Positions 11,732 through 16,923 of a stretch of 16,923 nucleotides of DNA are shown in pieces (within the stretch, counting starts at the first letter, position 1; every line of letters starts with the position of its first letter). A program made the translations under genes and the position numbers. Origin of the DNA: Patescibacteria group bacterium (GTDB taxonomy: Bacteria; Patescibacteriota; Minisyncoccia; Phycocordibacterales; UBA5272). Location: the NCBI GenBank assembly GCA_030916975.1, contig JAUPVO010000013.1, forward strand, positions 1-16,923. Reading direction: 5' to 3'. Below the pieces are notes generated by a model that searched no databases, had not been told where the DNA came from, and saw only the letters and a program-made list of their open reading frames with translations.

Positions 11732-13381
11732 ATGACTAAAGAAGATAATTTAAAAATAGCTAATCTTTTATATCCAGAGATAGCGAACGAAAACAAGCCT
11801 GATAGACAAAAAATAGAAGAAAAATATCCAAAAAGAGATTTGCAAGAAAATGCTGAGGTTATGCGTTTGGCTCCTTCTCCAACAGGAGAGCTACACTCAG
11901 GAGCTTTGTATCTTGCAATGATTAATGACATTCTGGCTCACCGTAATAATGGCAAGCTAATTCTTCGTATTGAAGACACGGATAAGAATCGTGAAGTCAC
12001 TGGGGCAGCAGAGAGAATGATGAAGTATCTTGATATTTATAATATTAAAATAGATGAGAGCCTTCTTCAGAATAGCGAATATGGTCCGTATATACAGTCA
12101 GAAAGATTAGATACGTATAACGCTTTTGTATATGATTTTTTGATTAAGGATTATGCTTATGTGTGCTTTATGACTTCAGAAGAACTTGATCTCATGCGCG
12201 AAGAGCAGGTAGTTATGAAAACTCGTCCAGGAGTTTATGGTAAGTATGCCAAAAGCAGGGATTTGACATTTGAACAAATTAAAACCAAAATTGAAAACAA
12301 AGAGCCACACGTAATTCGATTAAAATCTTCTGGGAACTTTGATAACAAAATAAAATTTGAAGATGAGTTAATGGGTTTGATGGAGTTGTCAGAAAACGAT
12401 GAAGATTTTATTATAGCCAAAACTGATGGAGTGCCAACCTATCATTTTGCACATTTAATTGATGACTATTTGATGCGAGTTACTTTTGTTATGAGAGCTA
12501 ATGAATGGATAGCCTCCATGACAAAACATTTAGAGCTTTGGGGGAAGCTTGGAGTTAAAGCTCCGAAATATGGACACATTATGCCAATTAATAAAAAGGA
12601 CGGCAATTCAATCAGAAAACTTTCCAAAAGAAAAGATCCTGAAGCTTCTGTGGCTTATTATCAAAAAGAAGGTTATACAGTTGACGCTCTTAAAGCCTAT
12701 CTTATGAGATTAGCTAATCCTACCTTTGATGATTGGTGGAATTTGCAAGTCGAGGAGAGTGATCAGAAAAGAATCAAGATTAATCTTAGTAATTACGAGT
12801 TCAATCTAGATGAACTCAAAAGGAATAGTAGAGGGCCTCTGTTAGACTTTGATAAGCTCAACAACATTTCTTCTGACATTGTTGCCAGTATGAATGCAGA
12901 AGAAGTTGCAGAGAAACTACTAGAATGGGCAAAAGAGAATGATGCAGATTTTTATAATATGATTAATCAAAATAAAGACTATTTGATTAAGGTTCTCAAT
13001 ATAGAACGTGAGACTGTCAAAAAAAGAAAAGATATATACAAGTGGTCTATGGTTAAAAATAGTATAAGTTATATGTATGATGAGATATTTAATAATCTAA
13101 ATCAAGATATAAATAATCAAGACTTATTAAAATACTTAAAAGTAGAATTATCGAAAGATGAAAATAAAAACCTTTTTGATAATTCGATTGATATAGATAG
13201 CTGGATATTAACTTTTAAAAATATTTATAATGCTTCTCCATTTGTAAATGATATAAAATTCGGAGATATGATGATGTCTCTTCGTAAATCCATAACATCT
13301 CAAGAAAAAACTCCGAACCTATATTATATTTTTGAAGTTTTGGGTAGAGATAGAGTATTGCAAAGACTAGATCAAAAATAA
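11732..13381 (+). CDS. gltX: Glutamate--tRNA ligase
   Basis: This class I aminoacyl-tRNA synthetase charges tRNA-Glu. If no GlnRS is encoded elsewhere, it probably also charges tRNA-Gln for the amidotransferase route. An N-terminal extension of about 43 residues (LLYPEI, KYPKR) precedes the catalytic core, as in the longer GluRS-like subfamily of some Firmicutes and CPR. The HIGH motif is HSGA (55-58) in APSPTGELHSGA, keeping the key His and Gly. LRIEDTDKNRE (78-88) and TDGVPTYHFAHLIDD (231-245) are core sequences. KMSKS appears as KLSKR (296-300). The length of 549 aa is complete, with an anticodon-binding C-terminal half that is divergent. No SD. The SET gene starts 12 nt after its stop, probably on the same transcript. 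Confidence 0.95.
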   Translation: MTKEDNLKIANLLYPEIANENKPDRQKIEEKYPKRDLQENAEVMRLAPSPTGELHSGALYLAMINDILAHRNNGKLILRIEDTDKNREVTGAAERMMKYLDIYNIKIDESLLQNSEYGPYIQSERLDTYNAFVYDFLIKDYAYVCFMTSEELDLMREEQVVMKTRPGVYGKYAKSRDLTFEQIKTKIENKEPHVIRLKSSGNFDNKIKFEDELMGLMELSENDEDFIIAKTDGVPTYHFAHLIDDYLMRVTFVMRANEWIASMTKHLELWGKLGVKAPKYGHIMPINKKDGNSIRKLSKRKDPEASVAYYQKEGYTVDALKAYLMRLANPTFDDWWNLQVEESDQKRIKINLSNYEFNLDELKRNSRGPLLDFDKLNNISSDIVASMNAEEVAEKLLEWAKENDADFYNMINQNKDYLIKVLNIERETVKKRKDIYKWSMVKNSISYMYDEIFNNLNQDINNQDLLKYLKVELSKDENKNLFDNSIDIDSWILTFKNIYNASPFVNDIKFGDMMMSLRKSITSQEKTPNLYYIFEVLGRDRVLQRLDQK

Positions 13382-13393
13382 AACCAAACAAAC

Positions 13394-13846
13394 ATGATAG
13401 TGAATGATAATATTAAAGAAATAAATACAGAAGATTCAGTATTTAAGAAAATCAAAATTAAAAAAAGCTATGCTGGACTAGGGCTCTTTGCGGATGAAGA
13501 TATTAAAAAAGGGGAGAAAATAATAGAGTATATAGGTCTTATACTTCTTGGAGATGAAGCTAGTGAAGTTAAAAGCAACATGTATCTTTTTGAAGTTTCT
13601 AATAATAAAACAATCAATGGTAGTGTTAGATGGAACAAAGCAAGATATATTAATCACAGCTGCATAGGCAATGCAGAGAGTGAAATAAGAAAAGGTAGAG
13701 TGTATATTATTGCTGTCAAAAATATAAAAAAAGGAGATGAGATTACATATGATTATGGAGAAGAATTCTTCAATGAGTACATCGGAAAAGATTGTAAATG
13801 TAAAGCAAATAAACACAAGTATCTTTCCAAAAGTAAAACAAAGTAG
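13394..13846 (+). CDS. SET domain protein-lysine N-methyltransferase
   Basis: This is a compact SET-domain protein of 150 aa, predicted to transfer methyl from SAM to lysine side chains. The SAM-binding motif GLGLFA is at residues 28-33. KARYINHSC (82-90) carries the SET NHSC motif, and GDEITYDYGEEFF (114-126) holds the catalytic Tyr region. A post-SET-like CKC (134-136) follows, but the third zinc-binding Cys is missing (KANKHK follows instead). The tail is Lys/Ser-rich. ATG 13394 has no SD. The gene lies 12 nt after gltX and 232 nt before a Lys-rich histone H1-like gene, an attractive substrate. Chlamydial SET proteins are known to methylate chlamydial histone-like proteins. A ribosomal-protein or self-methylating role is the alternative. 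Confidence 0.9.
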   Translation: MIVNDNIKEINTEDSVFKKIKIKKSYAGLGLFADEDIKKGEKIIEYIGLILLGDEASEVKSNMYLFEVSNNKTINGSVRWNKARYINHSCIGNAESEIRKGRVYIIAVKNIKKGDEITYDYGEEFFNEYIGKDCKCKANKHKYLSKSKTK

Positions 13847-13862
13847 AAATTTTAAATTATTT

Positions 13863-13924
13863 CTTATAATTAATAAAATGCAAATGCGAAGCATTTGCAT
13901 TTTATTAATTTACAAAATTATAAG
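13863..13924. terminator. Long hairpin terminator after the SET gene
   Basis: A perfect 20-bp stem (13868-13887 with 13891-13910) closes a GAA loop. CTTATA (13863-13868) can pair further out with TATAAG (13919-13924). The core ATGCAAATGC/GCATTTGCAT is followed by a T-rich arm. It ends the gltX-SET transcript. Confidence 0.8.
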
Positions 13925-13933
13925 TTATCCACA
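13925..13933 (+). other. DnaA-box-like 9-mer
   Basis: TTATCCACA is a perfect match to the E. coli DnaA box. It lies between the terminator and the promoter of the histone-like gene. A second copy lies at 15145-15153 inside pilM; both are preceded by AAG. Two isolated copies do not make an origin. Confidence 0.35.
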
Positions 13934-13953
13934 GAGAAAATATAATAAAAGTA

Positions 13954-13981
13954 TTTACAGTTGTTTTGTATATGTCATACT
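13954..13981 (+). promoter_or_regulatory. Probable promoter of the histone H1-like gene
   Basis: The -35 is TTTACA (13954-13959), with a 16-nt spacer ending TGT and a -10 of CATACT (13976-13981). Predicted start is near 13988, exactly where the leader stem begins. The -10 is also the left half of the inverted repeat CATACT-ATC-AGTATG (13976-13990). Confidence 0.45.
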
Positions 13982-13987
13982 ATCAGT

Positions 13988-14077
13988 ATGAGAGTGAGGG
14001 CCTAGGTCTAAAGTCTAATCGCAAAATATTTTAAAATATTGCAACACTCTCAAAAGTTTTAAATCTATATAATTACT
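13988..14077 (+). ncRNA. Structured 5' leader of the histone-like gene
   Basis: TGAGAGTG (13989-13996) pairs with CACTCTCA (14045-14052), enclosing about 48 nt. Inside lie CCTAGG (14001-14006) and a 16-nt palindrome, AATATTTTAAAATATT (14025-14040), flanked by GC on each side, which gives an inner hairpin. Leaders of other host genes here are short and unstructured, so this one may regulate the highly basic product. No known riboswitch consensus is recognised. Confidence 0.4.
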
Positions 14078-14245
14078 ATGGCAGTAGCTAAAAAGAAAGT
14101 AGCAGCTAAAAAAGCTGTGAAAAAAGCTCCAGCTAAAAAAGTAGCTAAGAAAGCTGTGAAAAAGGTAGCCAAAAAAGCTCCAGCTAAAAAAGTTGCTAAA
14201 AAGGCTGTAAAAAAAGTAGCTAAGAAAGTAGCTAAAAGAAAATAG
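14078..14245 (+). CDS. Histone H1-like Lys/Ala/Val-rich DNA-binding protein, 55 aa
   Basis: The protein begins MAVAKKKVAAKKAVKK and consists almost wholly of Lys, Ala and Val with two prolines. It is built from imperfect repeats such as KKAPAKKVAKKAVKK, which occurs twice (about residues 15-30 and 32-46). It resembles the lysine-rich C-terminal tail of eukaryotic histone H1 and chlamydial Hc1/Hc2. It should bind and compact DNA by charge neutralisation without a folded domain. Starting at ATG 14078 it is 55 aa, ending VAKRK-TAG. No SD is seen. It has its own promoter and structured leader, and a strong terminator 17 nt downstream. The SET-methyltransferase gene directly upstream could modify its lysines. 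Repeat number may vary by slippage between strains. An antisense frame here is only the mirror of these repeats. Confidence 0.85.
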   Translation: MAVAKKKVAAKKAVKKAPAKKVAKKAVKKVAKKAPAKKVAKKAVKKVAKKVAKRK

Positions 14246-14261
14246 TTCAACTATACTTTTA

Positions 14262-14316
14262 GTTCACAAAACAAAAGATATTCGCTTAATAAGCGAATAT
14301 CTTTTGTTTTGTGAAC
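14262..14316. terminator. 26-bp perfect hairpin, bidirectional terminator
   Basis: Positions 14262-14287 and 14291-14316 are exact 26-nt inverted arms with a 3-nt AAT loop. The arm carries AAAACAAAAG/CTTTTGTTTT, so a U-rich strand appears in either direction. It ends the histone-like gene's transcript and separates it from the pil operon. A stem this long could also be a target for RNase III or cruciform-binding proteins. Confidence 0.8.
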
Positions 14317-14345
14317 AATGTTATAAGTATTTCTTAAATGTAATG

Positions 14346-14351
14346 TATAAT
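14346..14351 (+). promoter_or_regulatory. -10 box of the pilMNO operon
   Basis: TATAAT, directly preceded by ATG, lies 10 nt before the pilM start. This predicts a nearly leaderless mRNA. No clear -35 is visible. Confidence 0.5.
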
Positions 14352-14361
14352 AATAATTAAG

Positions 14362-15414
14362 ATGTTTTCTAGAGAAAGAAAAAATGTTGTGATAGGTGTA
14401 GATATAGGTACTTCTAGTATCAGAGCCGTCGCTATTGAAAGGAATAATGAGTTGCTGACTTTGCAGAATTACAATGAACTTTATCTCGGTAAATACGTAG
14501 GGAAAGAAGTTGGAGAATATGTTAATTTAAGTTTTAGCCAACTTGAAATAGCTTTATCTGACTCAATTAGAGAATTAAAAACAGATGCCGGTCAAGTAGT
14601 TCTTGGTATACCTTCGACAATGTACATATTCAAAAGAGTGATATTGCCTTCTTATGTAGTCAAATCGATAAAAGATTCTTCTGCTCTTCATAATGTCGTA
14701 GCTTTAGAATTTAAAAAAGTTGTTCCAGGCGTCGAAATATTAAACTATGGAATATCTTTTACTACCGTTCAAGAAGACGAAAACTATATACAATATCTTG
14801 TGATGGCCATAAAAGAAGATTACGCGAATATGCTTAGAAACTTTATCTCGAAAACTAACAAAAGTTTCTCTATAGAGCCTAGTATATTCGGTGGCATCAG
14901 AACAATTCCATTTGAAACTATTCAAGATAATGCAGTGCTAATTAACATGGAAGAGAATAATATTGATTTAGTTTTTCTTAATTCTGGAAAAATGGTGGGA
15001 GTTGAAACTATAAACACTGGAATGAATAAAATAGTTTTTAATATTAAAAATTCTTTACTTATTCATTACAGTGAGGCCAGAAAAATACTTTTAGATTTTG
15101 ATTATAAGAATACAGATAATGACAATATCTCTGACATAATAAAGTTATCCACAATAAATAGTATAAATGACATGATTAATATTTTTAATAACTATGAAAT
15201 AAGTTATAATATTAAATATAATAAAATTTATATTGGAGGAAGTTTTGCGTCTATAAAAAATATTAATCTTTTTTATGAGAAAAATTTTAATAGAGAAATA
15301 AAAATTATAGATCCTTTCTCTAGAGTTTTTGTGCCAACAGTATTAGAAGAAATGATAAAACAAAATTCTAATGTCTTTATGAACTCTTTAGGCTTAGCTA
15401 TAAATAACGTTTAA
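14362..15414 (+). CDS. pilM: Type IV pilus assembly protein PilM
   Basis: PilM is an actin/FtsA-like cytoplasmic ATPase-fold protein that binds the N-terminus of PilN and links the pilus inner-membrane platform to the motor. The phosphate-1 loop VDIGTSSIRAV is at residues 13-23. VLGIPSTMYIFKRV (80-93) follows the PilM pattern, and the C-terminal phosphate-2-like motif is IGGSFASIKN (291-300). The 350-aa length is normal and there is no membrane segment. The start ATG 14362 has no SD and lies just after the -10. pilN begins 5 nt after the stop. A DnaA-box-like 9-mer lies inside the gene at 15145-15153. Confidence 0.9.
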   Translation: MFSRERKNVVIGVDIGTSSIRAVAIERNNELLTLQNYNELYLGKYVGKEVGEYVNLSFSQLEIALSDSIRELKTDAGQVVLGIPSTMYIFKRVILPSYVVKSIKDSSALHNVVALEFKKVVPGVEILNYGISFTTVQEDENYIQYLVMAIKEDYANMLRNFISKTNKSFSIEPSIFGGIRTIPFETIQDNAVLINMEENNIDLVFLNSGKMVGVETINTGMNKIVFNIKNSLLIHYSEARKILLDFDYKNTDNDNISDIIKLSTINSINDMINIFNNYEISYNIKYNKIYIGGSFASIKNINLFYEKNFNREIKIIDPFSRVFVPTVLEEMIKQNSNVFMNSLGLAINNV

Positions 15415-15419
15415 ATATT

Positions 15420-16217
15420 ATGCCACCTCTAAGACAAAATAATAATCTAAATTTTGGTGCTAAAATATCAACTCCAGATATTGATACAGGAAATCCTTTT
15501 AGGGTTTTAGGTGTAATATTTTTAATAATATCAATTATTTTTAGTGTAACTAGTTACGTCTTACTAACTTATATAAAAAATAAAAATACAGGCATAGAAA
15601 ATAATATTAGAGCAATAGAAGCAGAAATAACTACAATGCCCTTGGATGAAATGTTGACTTTCTATAATAAAACTTTAATTTTAAATAATTTATTAGATAA
15701 ACATTATTATATCACTACCCAACTCAATACTTTGTCTTCAGCTGTAGTCAATAATGTATACTTTAAAGATATGTCATTTTTATCCAAGTCTAACGAAACT
15801 GGCGAGGTAACTGTTTTGGCCTCTGCAATAGATGAAATGGATATAGTTAGACAAATAGACTTACTAAAAGATCAGAAGTATTCTAAATTTATAAAATCAG
15901 TTGATCTGGTTAGTATGAAAAAAGATACTAAAGGAACTATTGAGTTTACTATAAAAATAAATATTAATCCAAAAATTAAACCAGATTACATTATGCTAGA
16001 TACACTATCTAATAATAGAGATATTACATCTTATCCAGATGACAATATAAACAGTAATCAAGCAACAACTACAAATTCAAATAATAATCTAAATAATTCT
16101 CAGTCAAATACAAATAATATTTCTTCTTCCACTACTTCTGTAAACAATCCCCCTCAGGTTCAAACCTTTTTTACTAGTACAGAATCCCCTACCACTAGTA
16201 ATCAGACACAAAATTAA
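15420..16217 (+). CDS. pilN: Type IV pilus protein PilN-like
   Basis: This is a bitopic inner-membrane protein of the pilus alignment subcomplex and the partner of PilM and PilO. The cytoplasmic N-terminus (residues 1-27) should carry the PilM-binding part (NLNFGAKIS here is not a clear INLLP-type motif). One membrane helix covers about 28-51 (VLGVIFLIISIIF). A coiled-coil-like segment spans 55-95, followed by a ferredoxin-like domain to about 195 (VYFKDMSFLSK, GEVTVLASA, KSVDLVSMKK, TIEFTIKI). The last 60 residues (about 205-265) are a low-complexity Asn/Ser/Thr/Gln tail not found in typical PilN. It may be surface-exposed or simply AT-driven. Identification rests on topology and on its place between pilM and pilO. 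Confidence 0.8.
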   Translation: MPPLRQNNNLNFGAKISTPDIDTGNPFRVLGVIFLIISIIFSVTSYVLLTYIKNKNTGIENNIRAIEAEITTMPLDEMLTFYNKTLILNNLLDKHYYITTQLNTLSSAVVNNVYFKDMSFLSKSNETGEVTVLASAIDEMDIVRQIDLLKDQKYSKFIKSVDLVSMKKDTKGTIEFTIKININPKIKPDYIMLDTLSNNRDITSYPDDNINSNQATTTNSNNNLNNSQSNTNNISSSTTSVNNPPQVQTFFTSTESPTTSNQTQN

Positions 16218-16223
16218 AAATAT

Positions 16224-16811
16224 ATGGGAAAAGAAATTAATAAAACATCTTTAATAACAATAACAATATATGTATTATCTTTCTTGTTGATATATTTTAT
16301 TGCTTATCCTTTGTATAGTGGTAGAGGAGTTGACCTGTTCAATCAATCTAATGTTATATATGAGTATACCAAAACTCAAGAGCTTCAAAGTTACTATGAA
16401 CTAGCTCAAGAATTTAAAAATCAAGGATTACAACAAGTTTCTGCTTATCAAAATATAAACCCTTTGGAAAAAGATAGGATAAATATAGCAATACCAGAAA
16501 ACTTAGACATATCTAGACTAATCAATGACTTAGATAAAATTGCCGATAATACTAACATTAAATCTTCTAGTATAAATTTTGGTAAATCAAATAATAATTC
16601 TGATTCTAACGAAAAACTTTCTGTTTACAAATTATCTTATACTGTCAATGGTAGTTATAATGATTTTAAAAATTATATCAGAGTAATAGAAAATAATTTA
16701 CAATTATTAAATATTCAAAAATTATCATTCCGCCCAGATAAAGCAGAGAATCTCAAACCATTTGAGTCTTATCAATTTTCTTTAGAAATGGAAGCTTACG
16801 GGCTAAAATAA
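16224..16811 (+). CDS. pilO: Type IV pilus protein PilO-like
   Basis: This is a bitopic inner-membrane protein that pairs with PilN in the alignment complex. One membrane helix (about residues 9-31, ITIYVLSFLLIYFIAYPLY) is followed by a helical region (VIYEYTKTQELQSYYELAQ) and a ferredoxin-like periplasmic-type domain (KLSVYKLSYTVNGSYNDFKNYIRVIE, then LQLLNIQKLSF, near 130-175). YNDFKNYIRVIENN matches the PilO pattern in which a helix follows the G-x-Y strand. The length of 195 aa is normal. It starts 6 nt after pilN and ends 4 nt before the next gene. Confidence 0.8.
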   Translation: MGKEINKTSLITITIYVLSFLLIYFIAYPLYSGRGVDLFNQSNVIYEYTKTQELQSYYELAQEFKNQGLQQVSAYQNINPLEKDRINIAIPENLDISRLINDLDKIADNTNIKSSSINFGKSNNNSDSNEKLSVYKLSYTVNGSYNDFKNYIRVIENNLQLLNIQKLSFRPDKAENLKPFESYQFSLEMEAYGLK

Positions 16812-16815
16812 GTAT

Positions 16816-16923
16816 ATGCAATCAGCTAATTTTTCAAAAATTAAAATTATAATTATAGGGACATCTTTAGGTATTTTGTTGGTATTATTTGGTGTATTTT
16901 ATTCTTATCATAAATTTGATAAA
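16816..16923 (+). CDS. N-terminus of a fourth pil-operon membrane protein, partial
   Basis: The first 36 codons run to the window edge. A short polar N-terminus (MQSANFSKIK) is followed by one strong hydrophobic segment (about residues 9-30, IIIIGTSLGILLVLFGVFY), then a charged stretch (HKFDK). The position right after pilO, with a 4-nt gap, suggests another pilus platform component such as a PilP-like or other bitopic protein. Too little is visible to name it. Confidence 0.7.
   Translation, partial: MQSANFSKIKIIIIGTSLGILLVLFGVFYSYHKFDK

Noticed and set aside
13478..13900. Minus-strand frame of 140 codons over the SET gene
   Set aside because: It is Phe/Ile/Tyr-rich, typical of antisense to AT-rich coding sequence. 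It conflicts with a clear SET domain and starts inside a terminator hairpin.
14065..14250. Antisense Phe/Ala/Leu-rich open frame of 61 codons
   Set aside because: It is the mirror of the Lys/Ala/Val repeats of the plus-strand histone-like gene; repeats of AAA/GCT codons keep the opposite strand free of stops.
13925..15153. Replication origin suggested by two TTATCCACA boxes
   Set aside because: Only two copies 1.2 kb apart, one inside pilM, with no dnaA/dnaN and no box cluster; most likely chance or a minor regulatory site.
1..16923. Recoded UGA (Gracilibacteria/SR1-type code)
   Set aside because: Recognisable genes contain no in-frame UGA, and TGA is used as a stop at 1298-1300 and 3258-3260.

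Overview
The window is AT-rich, densely packed with small genes, uses the standard bacterial code, and fits a streamlined Patescibacteria/CPR (Parcubacteria-like) genome. The basis is the combination of short proteins, housekeeping genes that mostly lack a Shine-Dalgarno (SD) sequence and often start only 6-20 nt after a TATAAT box (near-leaderless), a GluRS of the 'YPKR...APSPTG' type, and a compact pilM-pilN-pilO type IV pilus operon. Lineage is inferred from style and gene content, not from a marker tree.

Layout. Positions 1-3700 are an accessory region. It opens with an unknown gene (74-373, minus) flanked by a perfect 17-bp inverted repeat. A series of short, comparatively GC-rich units follows (755-1300, 2645-2977, 3165-3260, 3478-3597). 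Each has a strong SD (GGAG/AAGGAG) and a hairpin/U-run terminator, and three share a promoter of the form TTGnnT-17 nt-TAnTAT. Between the units lie an AT-rich GNAT acetyltransferase and a gluzincin-like zinc peptidase gene broken by two frameshifts. These units differ in base composition and translation signal from the rest of the window and look like independent, horizontally acquired cassettes.

Positions 3800-9300 hold a small membrane protein (minus), an AI-2E/PerM-family transporter, an operon of pirin plus a NitT/TauT-type ABC permease and ATPase with no visible substrate-binding protein, and convergent to it a miaA-trmH/spoU pair (tRNA modification). The spoU reading frame joins its natural ATG only if there is a -1 shift at an A8 tract.

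Positions 9400-11640 hold a tiny Thr/Glu/Ala-rich protein with a four-cysteine cluster, an unknown SD-bearing gene whose consensus promoter sits inside a 43-bp palindrome, a YqeY/GatB-like protein and a UMPH-1-type pyrimidine 5'-nucleotidase.

Positions 11700-14320 hold gltX, a SET-domain lysine methyltransferase and, after a long terminator hairpin and a structured leader, a 55-aa Lys/Ala/Val-rich histone H1-like protein. The SET enzyme next to a lysine-rich DNA-binding protein suggests a bacterial chromatin-modification pair. The window ends in pilM, pilN, pilO and the start of a fourth membrane-anchored gene of the same operon.

I found no tRNA, rRNA, CRISPR array or insertion-sequence transposase by eye.
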